DNA of 64,000 nt, from contig CM044964.1 of NCBI GenBank assembly GCA_024516035.1, positions 15,076,575 through 15,140,574 of the forward strand, read 5' to 3'. This stretch comes from Bactericera cockerelli (lineage: Eukaryota; Arthropoda; Insecta; Hemiptera; Triozidae). Shown here piece after piece: positions 13,501-27,400 of this stretch; the stretch's first letter is position 1, and each line of letters opens with the position of its first letter. The position numbers and the translations under genes were made by a program. The notes beneath the pieces were generated by a model. It had not been told where the DNA came from. It saw nothing but the letters and a program-made list of their open reading frames with translations, and did no database searches.

Positions 13501-16500
13501 TATTAAAAGTAGTTTTTCCCCTTTTTGAAAACATGAAACAGCAGCTATTGTGGACTGTAGATGCTTGTGGTCTGTGTTCTAGCTTATCCATTTCATACTA
13601 TGGCACCCCCCTGATTGATGAGAAATGACAGAATACTGATTTGGGTGCTGAGTGAGGTCCTGTGCACCAGAAGGTGTTGTTCTAACCAAATTTTGAAATT
13701 TTGAATTCAATTTATCTATTGGCTCTAGAGTTTAAACTCAGGACCTTCTTCGTAACAAGGAAATATCTTGGCAAACAAAAAGGTCAAACCTCCTTTTGAA
13801 ATAGAGTTTATTAAGGTACAATTGGATTAAATATGTAATTTGTTATAGAATAATGCACCTTCCTTTAAAGATGATGGTTATGGCCTTCCAAGATAAATAA
13901 TTAAAATAATAATTTTGGGCATTCTTACCTTCTCTGGCTTTCAGATAAACCGTGTTGGCAACAATATTTTCTAATTCCATCAATTCCAGCTTGATTCCAA
14001 TTTAGAAAGCAAAATATGAAGGGCCAAACTGACTGACCCATTAACTAGAAACACTGGCAGGAGAAATGTTTCAAATTGATCAAAGCAAACTGAACCTTCA
14101 TTTGAATTTTCATTAGTGTTTCCTTCAAACAGACAACCACCTTGTCACTGGTAAACCACCGCACATTTTTTTGGATTAATTATTCAAAAACACACACAGA
14201 AAAAAAAGTGGTTATCAAAAAAGTAGAGATTGCTATCTCAGTATGTCAATCATTTAAACACAGGGACTTCAAGAAAGTTAATAGTATCTGGATTGATACC
14301 TACTAATAACTATGTAAGATTAAACTTAAAGCTCAAAGCTGGCGGGGTGTGGACCAGATTTCAGAAGAGGAAAGTTAAAACCTGAGGTACCTACAAGTTG
14401 GAAAATTAAAATGTAGTCAAATCACTGTACGTTTTTTGCATATTATTCTTGCAAAGTTAACTATATTGAACCTCGACATCACTCCTATTATTTCACTCTG
14501 CTTACAAACTTCACTGAATATTATCCTACGGACCCGACACTTGTTAAATAATAGAGAAAATCACGGGGCACAACACGCAAGCTTCTTGGCTTTGAAGGAT
14601 GGAGGATACGTCAAATCCCTGAGAAATGTTTATTTGGAATCCTTTTTTGCAACATTTCTCTACTTCTTTTCGCAAAAATCGCAAGCCAGGATTCAGGACA
14701 GAGTAGGCACGGCAGCTTACAATGTTGCCAAGTCGCAAACAAGAAGTTATGCTTTCTATGCTCCATCTACAGAACATTTGAATAATGAAATTATACATGG
14801 TTTATGTCATTACTGATAATAAATAAAATGTCAATACTGATTCTAGAGATTAATTTAGGTGAGGTCCATTCTCGAAATTCACCTGCCCTTCTCCAGGACA
14901 CACCCCTAAAGTTCAATAAAAAATGTGTTTTTTAATCGTATCCGCGATCTGTGGGTGGTTCGGATCCCATCCAATACTTTTGGATTTTTCCTCATCTATT
15001 TCAGTATGTATAGTATAACCATGTTTTTATAATGTTATTGGTGGATGGGCATGTCTATCTTCCATCTACTTGTCTTGTATTGTAAATCTACTAAAATAAA
15101 TAAATTAAATAAGAAGTGTAGTGAACTCGATAGAAATCTCTCTACCTTTGTCCGCCATCTATCAGTAGTTGTAGGAGCTGTTTGAGTTGCACACGCACAC
15201 TTCAGAAACCAAATTACCCCGTCAAAGAGAGAAAAATCCATGCATTTAGTGGGATTCGAACCCAAGGGTCCCCGTTTAAGTCGGATCACCACACTCACTC
15301 TCTCACCCATTGACCATGGAAACCTAGCAAAAACCTTAGAAAAGATAAAATAACAAGACACTTGTTTAAAATAGAATAATTTTGGATATATTTTTTGTAA
15401 TGTGGGTAAATTTAAAGACACAAGTGTTTTCAAGAGTCCTGTCCACTCTCCAGTGACATAATTATAGAGATGGTGAAGATCCTCCAAGTCTTGCATTCCA
15501 AAGGTCATAGGTGAATAATCTATCATTAGATTACACATTTTTTCAAATTTCTGACTTCGGTTGAAACTAGTTTTCAGCCATCATTTTTTGTCAATTTCAT
15601 TACGATCTTATGTGTTCCATATTTTCCTCAAGTATATCCTTTGTTCAGCTTTTTGAGGTGTCCATCAATTTGGGAGTCCATTTGAAAATGTCATTTCTGA
15701 ATTCAATTCAAAATTAGAATTTTGATGCTTTCAATTTTGTTTGTTAAAATAAAATGGTAAAAATTGTAAATTTCTCAAATGCACTAAAATTTTGCTGTTT
15801 TTCATTTATACGGTCAATTTTGATTAAACAAGAACAAATTTCGACATCTACATCTTCACTTTAAAGTGCATTTTTTGTACAGTTGGGTAATTAAATTTTG
15901 GGCTGGGGTGAATTTGGGTGGTGGGGCGGCGGTGGGTTTTTTGTTTCCCTGACGGCCTGGAAAAACTTTTTTAAACACATTGTAATGTTTTTTTTTTTTT
16001 TTAAATCAGGAGCAAATTTAATTTACAATCAATTGAGAGATACGGATACGAATAATGAAATAGAACTGATCAAAACACTGGCCTGAAAAAAGTTTCACGT
16101 GGTTGGCTCATTTTTTTTATTATTTTTTTTTCTCAGACTTTCAAAAAATGATTCAATTAGTGCCCCAATTGAACCCATGTGTCGCTGAGTGCAACATTTT
16201 TTTTCTAAAACGTTTTACAATATTTTGCCTCGAATTTTAAATGTGGAGTGATTGCAAAGCAATGATTCGCAATGTTTCAGTCAGTGGGATTCGATTTCAT
16301 TTAAAATTAATTCAAAAGAAAAAGCGGAGCATAAAAAACGTTGCGAAACGCTTTGCAACGTTACTAAACAGATGCTCAGTGGGAACCCGGCTTTTGGGAC
16401 GAGATATAAATCAGGTTTAAATTCAGATATGCAAGACCCTTCCTCAAGTCGAAGTCAACCAATCAGCCAATCACAGTGCACTATAGCCCGACTTGAGGAA

Positions 16501-19500
16501 AAGTCTAGTCGAGGAATAGTTTGTCGAACCTTTGTACCACCTCGGGCCGCAAGGATTCAATCTAGAAAGTTTGAGGGCCGCAGAGGGGGGTGGAGGAGGG
16601 TATGTATGAATATACTTACTCTATGAATAAGAAAATGATCTGATGTAACCCCTTTACCCTGCTAACTTCTCTCACCATTGCATCGGAAATGTTTTGCAGA
16701 TTGACAAAAAAAAAACACGTGTAGACAAGAGAGTACTAGTTCAGGGTCGAATTGGTTCAGAGGGAGATGGGCTAGAAATTCCTAGGATTGTATGTAATAC
16801 ACTACAATAGGGGAAATAAGTTTGCGGTAATGTGGGTTACTTTTTTTTACTACTTGACCTCTATGTTGTCTTAATGTTAATATTTTCTGAGCGGGCCCAA
16901 GCGGCCCGCGGGTTGGACAACCCTGGTCTAGCTTATTATCTTAAAAATAAAAATGATCTCCTTAATAATTATCCGTCATTAATACAGACATCCGTCTGTA
17001 TAATTATCCGTCATTGACCGTATACCGTATCATGCAAAAAAATGCTTCTTCATTGTTAGCAATCTATGCTTACTCAGGCAACACTGTCAAATGTATTGAG
17101 CGAAGCAATGCTACCAACTGAAAAATTAACGGAAACAAAAAATATTATACAGTTGGTGGCACTTCAGAAATGGGGCCCGTGTCCAGGTTTAAACTCGAAA
17201 GGAGCAAGGATCTTTCTATTAGTGGTACCTACTGAAAGATTTTTCGTTAGGTACCTAGATATATTTATTTGATTTCGAAACCCATATTTAGGGTTATCAA
17301 ATTACGAAAAGGTCTTTGATGTAATGAAAATTTAAATTACATTTGGAAGTATGGATTTGAATTACATTCAGAAGGTATGGACCCAGACATACCTTGATCA
17401 ATGTGAAATTGACTTTATTTAAATGTTTCAGGCGTAATACGTAAAACCGATAACCTCCTAGCAGTTGTGCTTTATTCTGCATAATTAATGGTTCCATAGT
17501 CTCACTTTTTTATCTTTGGTGGGTAAGACCCTACACTCTTATGATCTACTGCTATTATTGTCGATGGTCTGCGGTGCGGTATTAATAATACAGCTCTAGG
17601 GTAGGGTACTGCTACACTTCTACATCCCAAGAAGCACCACCAAACAAAAATTTTGTGGTTTTATTACTTACAAGCTAATTTAGGGCGATTTGCGCTCTGT
17701 ATAGGTCCTACAGAATTTTGTTTTTGAGTCTGATCTGTGCATCAGGATGATACAGGTTATGGTTATGCTGGGCCCCACACCTTAGTAAAGTAACGTGAGC
17801 GTGTTACTGTACCATTCACATGCTTCTCTGACTGCTGTGCTCAATAAATGTTGGCAAAAAGGTTTTTCTGTTTCTATAAATCTCTAGAACGGCCAGGGCA
17901 TTTTCTTTTACATCCCTACCATTCCGGAAACAAAAAAAAAAAAAAATCAGTCAAATAGTTCCACTCCGGCCGGGATTGCTCTTGACCTCTCTGAGACGAA
18001 GGTCGGTTTTTTCCACAATTTATGTATCAGTTACATTCATTCTATAATGTAGGTACATATTTCTGAAGTAACATTATCTTCGTAAAAGAATGTAGTCAAA
18101 ACTTCAAGAAACCTCCTTACTGAAACAGTATTGTTTACCCCTTTTCAGACTGTGTGAAATTAGTGTGAGTAGGTGAAGGTGACCATATACCAATTGAAAG
18201 AAGAGTTAATGTACGTATAACCACCAAAAAAAATTGAAAAACCTGGAAAAATTAAGAAAATAAATTTACCAAAGGCAAGAATCAATTTTGAAATATTTAT
18301 TTAATAGGTCAATTTACAAAATATAATATCACTCAAGAAAATTATTATTACAGGTAAGAATAATAATTATTAATTATAAATAAAACTTACAAACCTACTT
18401 AGATACCTAGCAATAGATAATGATAAGTTATTTACAAAATCTAGTGGTTTTTTGTAACTTAAAGATCTTGAGGTATTTTTTAAAATTTTAAACTTATTGA
18501 TGTTTTTGAAAATACCTACTAATTATAATATGCTAGTCATTATATTAATTTATTCATTGAAACTATGTACTTACATTAACATCCAAATTCATGAATTGAA
18601 CCAAATATTGTCTCTCAAGGAACAGTCAAACCAAGCTGGAAATATGTTTAGTTTATAAACATTTCTTGGGCCTGGGATTTAGATAGATTAACAAATTTGT
18701 TAGCCAATAGCCACCATGCTGCATTGTATTTTAAAATAAATTTATTATTAACAATCAGTATGTTGCTCATCAGATGTCTCCTTTTCGTTTTTTAACCATT
18801 CTAACATTTTTGCAAATCTAAATTAACCAACAATCTATATACAAACTGTACAAGCTATGAGAATAACCATTTTTAATTTTTTTTTTTTTTGACGTAGTAT
18901 AGTGTAGACATCATGAAAAGAGGGACACGCTTTAAAAAAATCATTTTGTATTGTTTATTTATTTTGTCAGAATGGGGCCCTTTTTTCTACTACATATTAC
19001 AAGTGTTTTAAAAAAGATCAAAAACTACTGGCATACAACAGAAGTGAAATAACATTTTATTCAAGAGGAAATACAATTTTTTTATGAATAGCCTCTTTGC
19101 CCATATTGAAGCACCAAGTGGTCAAATAATTAAATAGTTTTGATTTTAAAATAAAAATCTATGCATTGAAATTTGAGGTTTGCCACTTGCTAGTGTACGA
19201 TTTTGGATCCAAGAGAACCCATTTATTTTTTTCTGTGATTTCAAAATTTGAATGTGAAATAGTAGGAACTCAAGGGTTATGTAATTGTATATGCTGCATT
19301 TGCTGCAAGCATTACCTTTTCTTAGAGATTAACATTCGCGGAGGTCTATTAATAATCAACAAACAAATAATAATATACAAACTTATGAACCAACAAGATT
19401 CATTAAGGTCAAACTGAGGAATACTAATGTTTAATTCAAAGGCATCTGAATGGTTAAGAACCAACTTTTCGTTCATGAAATGCAATATCAATTTATGTTA

Positions 19501-19649
19501 TTCAACTTTGTTGAAATATGCCCAGATTTTTAAAAAAATATGAAAAGTAAAGTCCCTCACTCTCTTAAGAACAGACATTTTTTTGAACTAATATTCAGAT
19601 TTACTTCTCAATATCACTACACAGCATTTTCAACTAGAAAAACGAAACA
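10540..19649. other. Long intergenic stretch without a recognisable gene
   Basis: Nine kilobases with no frame I can assign. The longest clean frame (14436-14816, 126 codons) has no motif I recognise. Contents include a tRNA-like or SINE-like region near 10965-11130, an unassigned reverse SINE-D-like fragment near 15185-15330, and hAT-like terminal sequence near 16900-16925 (GGGTTGGACAACCCTGG). A Tc1-like terminus may lie near 12226 (CACTGCTGGACAAAAATTTG). Very AT-rich sequence makes up the rest. Confidence 0.45.
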
Positions 19650-19840
19650 GCCGACCTCCGAGGCTCAGTGGTTAAGAGCATTGGTTGCTGATTCGGAGAA
19701 TGCGGGTTCGAATCCCGGCCGGAGCGGATAATTTGTTTTTCCGTTTCTGGAATGGCATGGATGTAAAAGGTAAAGTGCCCTGAAGTAATGCAAAAGCTGT
19801 TCCGGGGCACAACTATCTTTTTAATAATAAAAAAGTATCA
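19650..19840 (+). mobile_element. tRNA-derived SINE, family C
   Basis: The tRNA-like head (A box GGCTCAGTGGTTAAG, B box GGTTCGAATCC) continues into a body containing GGAATGGCATGGATGTAAA and GTTCCGGGGCA, and ends in an A-rich tail. The second copy at 22666-22868 is better preserved and has a clear target duplication. Confidence 0.85.
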
Positions 19841-22394
19841 GGATTTAATTCTCCCAAATGAAGAACAGTCAAGGTCAAGCAAGTTTCATCTATCTAAAAG
19901 AGGACATAAGAAAAGTTTCAACTCTCAAAAATAGTAAGAGTCAACTTGTTGAAAAAGTACTTAACTTCATTTCAAAAAAATGCATGACCGAGTGCTACAG
20001 CACTGTAAACACAAACATCCTGTGATTCACAAAAGTCCAAGGGAAGTAAAATTCGTTCAACTATCGATTACAAATCTCATGACACACTGACAAATTCCGC
20101 CAAATGTGCAATGCAAAGCATTTAAAATTGAGCAGATCACAGAAAAAAAAAAACAATCTCAATGGTAATTAATTGTACGACAGGAATTAGAAATTCATAA
20201 AAAAATTAAATACAAAAAATGTGTAATTTAGAGTCAACTTAGTTGAAGAAATTGTACACTATTCTATTTTATCTCTCGTGCCATATTCCACACACTGGAT
20301 TTTCCAGAGACAAGTACTTCACACCTGAACAAGAAACAAGTCTCCTTCTGGTCCATAGAACAGTGTTTCCTTCCATCTCCTGAGAAGAAAAGAGTTTCAT
20401 TAGCTTCTGTTAAGTACAAAGGTTTTTATTTATTGTAATTTTCAGTTTATATTTGGTATTGTAAAGATAGCAAATATAAACCTAATCCCCAGATTAATGA
20501 GTATAGTTCTCCACTTGATATATTCCCTCCACCGTCGATAATTTCCTTTCATTATTAGTATTATAGTCATTAATTATTCTTGACTTTAAATTGCAAAAAA
20601 AACTTCAAAAGAAAAACTTTTTATAACTTGGAATTAATTATTTTTACTTTGTGAGTTTAGAATGTTCAAGATATTTCAGCAGGAAAAGTTCATTTTCTCG
20701 TTTACAGCAGGAAAACAATTTTCACAAAATAGAGAAATATAGTAAATTTGTGTGTGCTCTATCTAGATTTCTCAGCAAAACAAAAAATAATTTATTGATA
20801 ACTGGTTTAACGTCCTATCCAGCAACAAATTCGTCTCGAGACGGATTGTGAATTCACAAGAACCTGCTACCTACATTAATCTCACCCAACCTGGGTCGGG
20901 CCTGGAAATCAAAAAACAAGTACGGTCAAATCTAAATACAAGAGAACTCCGAATTTTTTTCTCTTAAAACCTTTTTCTTAAAAAGGTTATTTTCCCTTGG
21001 AGGTTAATTTGACCTAAAAATGTATTTTTTTTATATCTGGATTGCTCTCATATTCAGTTCTCCTCTAATCACCTAATTATATTATTAGTGCTTTTTTTTT
21101 TTTTATTTTATATAAGTGCTTTTATTTTATTTTTGCATCAAATTTATTATAACATATAAACTAGAATACATAATGTATAAAGAATATAACATAATGGACT
21201 TAATACTAAAATATATCTGTCTTATAATACTTAGGTAATAATAGTTACTTAACACTACTTTCGGAGAAGTTAATGTTAAGATTCTATTTATTAATTTTTT
21301 TTTTTTTTTTTTTTAATAAACCCACTCCCATGACCTTCTTATAAAGGAGGTGATAGGAGTAGTTTGAAGCGAAAAAGCATCCTGTCACGCTAAAGGATGA
21401 TCCTTTGTATTGTGACAGGAGTTGACTAATTATCATCGGTAAGTAAATAATTTTCTTTTATTAAATAAGATATGATGTATGAATATTTATTTTTCTTTCG
21501 TAAGGTATTGTAGTAAATTCACATTTTTTTTGTTTTTGTTTTTATTTTATTTTATTTTATTTTTTTTTTTTTTTTTTTGTCTCAGAGGAAAATCGGGTCT
21601 CATACCTAATCTATGTTGTTGTTTTCCATTAACCAATGTTTTAATTTAAACTTGAAATTTTTTAGCTCTCCTATTTGTTGTATATCTTGAGGAATGGATT
21701 CGTACATTTTTATACCTAGGTAGGTTATAGATTTCTGACCTTTCTTTGTTTTGCATTTAGGGACCAAGCATTTAGTGAACGGTAAAAATCGATAGAAAGT
21801 ACGTCAAGCCGACCGTGCCAGTTGAAACACAAAATTAGGTAGCTAGTCCATTCATTTGTACTTTTAAAGTGCTTTCAATCTATACAAAAATAGTCGTGCT
21901 CCTTTACAATGGCCGCTGTTGCCCATTTTAGTTTAGCGCGACCATTTTAACGCTGCGTTAAATTTTGTTCTTCAAGTGGCGCGGCTAGCTTGATGTACCT
22001 TTTTACCATCTACTAATTTTATTATTAGGATTTTCGAATCCAGTAATCTCGAAGATCTCCATAACCAAGAATACCTTGTCCAGAGACTGACGCTTCTCAT
22101 GAAGGGAACAGGTTTTTGGACTTAGGGTGTTCAGCATCGGACAACCACTCCCAACTAAGCCCAGTTGGGCCGTCATAGGCACAGAACTGGGAAATAGGAT
22201 GATAGATTTTCTCCCTGGTCACAATAGAACTCACTAGGTCGCAGTGTTAATTGTATGGTGTTTCAGATGAAACCCTGCAACCAGGTTTTATAATAATAAT
22301 AATTCCCATCGGGGGCCTAGTTCGAGTTGACTTACCTACCAATTCAGTGTGCAAGGGAAAAGTCGTCTCAGCCTCGGCGGGGCGAGGACTCCTC
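19841..22394. other. Non-coding region downstream of UBR5, including its likely 3' UTR
   Basis: On the minus strand the UBR5 3' UTR should begin at 22394 and run leftward. The first AATAAA on that strand that I see is at about 22018-22023, giving a UTR of roughly 370 bases if used. Further left are T-rich and A-rich runs near 21100, 21300 and 21550, and a SINE-G-like fragment near 20805-20915. No other gene is supported. Confidence 0.5.
22018..22023 (-). promoter_or_regulatory. Candidate UBR5 polyadenylation signal
   Basis: AATAAA on the minus strand, about 370 bases past the UBR5 stop codon. It is the nearest canonical hexamer I see. In AT-rich sequence such a hexamer is common, so transcript ends would be needed to confirm it. 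Confidence 0.35.
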
Positions 22395-22607
22395 CTACAC
22401 GAAGCCGAAGTTCTTGGTCTTGATGGCGAGCAGGAGCTTGTGGCGCAGGGTGGCTCGGGAGGAGTAGAGCGGGATGTAGAGGCGGCTGATGCAGGTGTTG
22501 GCGGTGGGGAGATGGGCGTCGTCCGCCGGGCGGATGGTGACCGAGGGCATGGGCTGGAACCCGTCCTCCGAGGCGGGCAGTGCCGGCGAGCCGGTCCAGA
22601 AGTAGAC
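22395..22607 (-). CDS. UBR5 exon 32 (last): HECT C-lobe and stop
   Basis: 213 nt, entered in phase 0 after the acceptor GGCAG at 22608-22612; TAG stop at 22395-22397. It encodes the HECT C-lobe from [16 protein letters not shown] to the terminus KTKNFGFV. The catalytic cysteine sits in [13 protein letters not shown], the usual HECT thioester loop, and is present. The polypyrimidine tract upstream is unusual: on the minus strand it is a run of 23 C (22613-22635). A SINE C copy begins only about 58 bases upstream of the exon. Confidence 0.96.
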   Translation of the reverse strand, partial: VYFWTGSPALPASEDGFQPMPSVTIRPADDAHLPTANTCISRLYIPLYSSRATLRHKLLLAIKTKNFGFV

Positions 22608-24367
22608 CTGCCGGGGGGGGGGGGGGGGGGGGGGGTTAGTGAGGGCGAGAATAGGTGCTACATCAGCCGACCTCCATGGCTCAGTGGTTAAGAGCATTGG
22701 TTGCTAACCTGGAGGTTGCGGGTTCGAATCCCGGCCGGAGCGGAAAATTCTGACCGAGTTTTCCGTTTCCGGAATGGCATGGATGTAAAGGTAAAGTGCC
22801 CTGAAGTAATGCGAAAGCGGTTCCGGGGCAAATCTACCTTTAAAAAAAAGTAAAAAAAAAAAAAAAAAAGGTGCTACATCAAGACAATAATTATGGTCCT
22901 TATTATTATTATAGTATGTTTTATTAGGAGGACAGAGTACAATGGTAACAGTATAAAATTAAAAAAAAACAAACAAATGACAAAATAAATAAGTAAAAAA
23001 GAAAATAACAATAATGTAATAATAATAGAAAATCTTATAAGGGCAAAGTTTTTATAAGTAAAGCTATTAAGCCCAGAACTACCTCAAGGGCGGGGTTATT
23101 GCCTGTGGCAATCTCTTCCACCCAACCCTTAGCTCAAGTATATTTTTAATGTCAGGTGATAAATTTCCACGAATCACAGAGCTCCAAACTAGCAGGCGTA
23201 TCTCGACCCGGCCATTTGAAATATTTCATAATAATGGTTTATGGTACAATGGATCAACCTCAGTAGCTTGATCGATAAGGCGGCGGACTCGTAACCGCAG
23301 GTCGGTGGTTCGAGTCCCGGTTCAGCAAAGATTTAGTAAAGCGAGCTTGAGTAATTATGATATCACATCGTGATTAACACTAATATGAAAACTTCTAGTC
23401 ATAGGATTTTAATTTTTTTTACATAGATATATTTATTTGAAGTCAAAATTAAGAGACAAAATCGAATTCTCAAATCATGAATTAGCACTGGTTTTCCCCA
23501 TCTAATATATAAATAAATAAAGAGGTGCTTTGTTAAACTGTTGGCATAATGGGACTACCTGTCTTGCGCTGACAGTCTAAATAAAACACTACTTATACGC
23601 AAATCGAGACTAGTGCCACAGAAGTATTACAAAAATGTTTATTAATTTCGCCCGTAGTCTTTTAGGTTTTTCTGCCTTTTTTTTTTTTTTTTTTTCATTA
23701 GATGCGCGCAAAAGAGTCGACTCATTCAGCCGATTCACTGATTCGGTTCACTCACCAGGTCCATGCGCTCCAGGTGACTCATCTTCTCGACGATGCTCCA
23801 CAGCCAGCGCTTGAACTTGATGAGTCGCTCACTCGGCTCCCCGCTCTCGTCTATGAAGGAGGTGTAGGAGATGAGAACGGTCACGTTGATGTCGCCCACC
23901 CCATTCAGGAGGAGGCGGAAGTCCTCGGGGGTCAGAGTCTCCAGACAGGAGGCGGGCACCACGTCGAATATGCCCGCCCGGATAGCCTGCGGAGAGGAAG
24001 CAATGCAAATAAATAAATAAAATATATCTACATAATAGCCTGCGGAGAGGAAGCAACACAAATAAATAAATAAAATATACCTACATATTTATAAAACTAG
24101 CGGGTTACACCCGCCGCTTCGCCAGCCCATCAAACACACACAAGCACCAACACCCACCCACACACACACATCACACACACATCCACCAACCACAACACAC
24201 AACGCACACACACACCACCACACCAACACCACACAACACACCACACACACACACCACCACACACCACACACACACACACACCACACACACACACACACCA
24301 CACACACACACACCACACACACACCACACACACACACACACACACCACCACACACACACCACACACA

Positions 24368-24434
<67 letters not shown>

Positions 24435-27400
24435 ACACACCACACACACAACACACCACAACACCACACACCACACACACACACACCACACACACACACA
24501 CACACAACACACACACACACACACACCACCACACCACACACACACCACACACACACACACCACACACCACACACACACACAAAATGTCATTTAGGTTTGA
24601 AAAAAAACCTGAATATTTTTTGTCGCCCATCTATTTTCTGGCCTTCCCCGGCGTAGCTCAAGAATGGCTCATCAGAATTTCGCGATCAATATGTCAAATG
24701 AAAGCCTAAACCCTTGCCTAAAACTTTCTCGCTCTGAGTTGATAGGTCGTCACTTCAAATTTCGAGAAAAAATGTCATTTAGGTCAAAAAACGTGAATAT
24801 TTTACATGTTACCCATCCATTTTTTTACCTTACCCGGCGTAGCTCAAGAACGGCTCATCAGAAATTCGCGATCGATATGTCAATTGAAAGCTCAAGCCCT
24901 TGCCTAAAACTTTCTCGCTTTGAGTTGATAGGTCGTCGCGACAAATTTCGAGAAAAAATGTCATTTATGTCAAAAAACGTGCATTTTTTTTGCGTCACCC
25001 ATCCATTTTTATCCTTACTCATTGTAGCTTAACCTCAGGGAGATATAATCTAGCCTAGAAGAATTTCCTGATCCAAGCGGACCTATGTGCAAAATTTCAG
25101 GTTTCTCGGTCAAACGGTGTGGATTTGTATAAAGAACATACATACACACATACATACATACATACACACATACAGACAGCTTTCTTTTATAGATATAGAT
25201 AAAAATATACCTACATACCTACATATTTAATGAAAAATAGCCTGCGGAGAGGAAGCAACACAAATAAATAAATAAAATATACATACATATTTAGAATAGA
25301 ATATACCTTGTTTATACTGCCGAGGTAAGACTGAAAAGTCCCTTTACTCCAGCAGTCAAACAGGTCTTATATATTTTATAGGATAAATATTTTACAATTT
25401 AAAATATAAAAAACCATGTTTATCTTTAAAAAAAAAACTGAAAATATAATATTTAATGAATAATAGCCTGCGGAGAGGAAGCAATGCAAATAAATAAATA
25501 AAATATACATACATATTTAATGAAAAATAGCCTGCGGATAGAGATCAACACAAATAAATGAATAAAATATACCTACATATTTAATGAAAAAATAGCCTGC
25601 GGAGAGGAAGCAACACAAATCGGTGGTTCTAGTCCTGGTTTCAGCGTGTAGTTTTAGTAAAGCGAGTTTGAGTAGTAAAAAAATGAAAATCTTGTGCTTG
25701 TGGGTGGGGAGTTAAAAAAATGAAAATCTTGTGCTTATGGGTGGTCTGGAGGTTTGTGGTTCAAAACCCCGTTTCAGCGTAGTTTTAGTAAAGCGAGTTT
25801 AAGTAGTTGTGATATCACGAAAGTGATTAACACAAATATGATAACTACTTACCAAGCATTGGTAGTTGGTCTGGTTAGGGCGCAAGACATGAGTACAATC
25901 TAGCGTAAGGATCCGAAGAATCGGATCCAACCCAATACTTGGTTTTTCCCCTCATGTTAATAATAAGGGCCACATTATGGAACAGAATTAGAGTTAAGCT
26001 AAGCCAAAGTGTCCTTAAGTCGGAGTTTTAACCTTCACAGCGCACTTAAAATAATAATAATAATAAGACTCTTTATTTGACATCAAAGTAAGAAAATACA
26101 ATAAATGTAAAAAAGGCGTGATTATTGCCTATGGCAATCTCTGCCATCCAACCCTTAAGAACGCCTCTTTGCTAAGGTCAAGAAAGAGTGAGAAAGAGGA
26201 AGCCGAGAAAGGAAAAGAGAAAGAAAGAATAGCCTTAGTTAAGTGATAGTGTCAGCTTGGATTGAATCTAATCCTGTTTTATAATTCGGTCCTGGGACTA
26301 TGAGGATCATGTGGTAGAAAATGTTTTGAGCAATAACCTCGCCTAGTGGTCTGTCCCGGTAGCTCAGTGTTAAAGGCGGCACTCTGTGAATCCAGAGATT
26401 TCAGAGGTCGTGGGTTCAAAACCCAGCCGGGACATGACAAGTTATCCTCCCATTTGGGATTTTTACCACATAATAATATGTCTCGGGCTTACTGCTGGAA
26501 TAATGGGACTTTAATAGTCTTAATCGGGCAGTATACATAAGGCGATATTATTATTATTATTACCTTTCACTAAGAAGTATTATTATTACCTCAATAGCTT
26601 TGACTTGAGCCTAGTGGTTACCTTTCACTAAGAAGTATTATTATTACCTCAATAGCTTTGACTTGAGCCTAGTGGTTGCCTTTCACTAAGAAGTATTATT
26701 ATTACCTCAATAGCTTTGACTTGAGCCTAGTGGTTGCCTTTCACTAAGAAGTATTATTATTACCTCAATAGCTTTGACTTGAGACTTGAACATTCGGGTC
26801 TCGGCGTACTTCCTCACATAGTCGTAAACATTGCTGGACGTCACTTCTATGTCCCGACCTCCCGGTATCAGCTCGATGCTTCCTCCACCTTCCTCTGTAC
26901 ACATGTCAATACTGAAACACAAACATCGTACATTCCATTAGTTGGGGAATAAAATTTATTATTATTATTACACACTTTATTAGATATAAAAAAACATATG
27001 TACAGTACAAATAACTATTATAACGAAAACAATATAATATACAATAAAAAGAAAAATATATACAGACAAGAATATGACCTTTACAATAGCAGGATATCAG
27101 GGATGTTGAATTGATGGGTTTTAACATTTGGATTTGTCACTGGAAATAGGACCATGAAAATAAACGTGAGGGCTGTATGTAGCAAAAAAGAAAAGAAAAA
27201 ACTAGTGGTTAACATCCACTAAAATTTCATTGGCTATACTCCAACTAGGTATGGTGTACATATTAGCTGTATGTAGCAAAAAAAAAAAAAAAAAACTGGT
27301 TAACTTCCACTTAAATTTCATTGGCTGTACTCCAACTAGGGGTATGGTGTACGTATTAGCTATAGGTACATAGCAAAAAAGAAAAGTAAAAACTAGTGGT

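Larger units (their letters stand above)
24025..25620 (-). repeat. Five extra copies of the exon 31 acceptor junction
   Basis: The sequence around the true acceptor (polypyrimidine CTTCCTCTCCGCAG plus the first exon bases GCTAT) recurs with splice points equivalent to 24039, 25241, 25467, 25531 and 25596. Each is embedded in a unit rich in AAATAAATAAATAAAATAT. Spacing between the later copies is about 64 bp. A Helitron (24097-25199) interrupts the array after the first extra copy. Most copies keep the CAG; the one at 25531 has mutations in the pyrimidine tract. Confidence 0.9.

Noticed and set aside
14436..14816. 126-codon plus-strand frame, the longest in the left third
   Set aside because: No recognisable motif, AT-rich context, a competing frame on the other strand, and no splice or homology support.
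22666..22740. tRNA-like sequences with good A and B boxes here and at some twenty other places
   Set aside because: All continue into family-specific SINE bodies and tails, and several have target duplications. None stands alone as a tRNA gene.
24089..24630. Long minus-strand open frames of Cys/Val (up to 166 codons)
   Set aside because: They are direct translations of the CA/CCA repeat and have no gene-like composition.
24664..25032. 122-codon plus-strand frame
   Set aside because: It spans the 185-bp tandem repeat inside the Helitron; the repeated peptide reflects repeated DNA.
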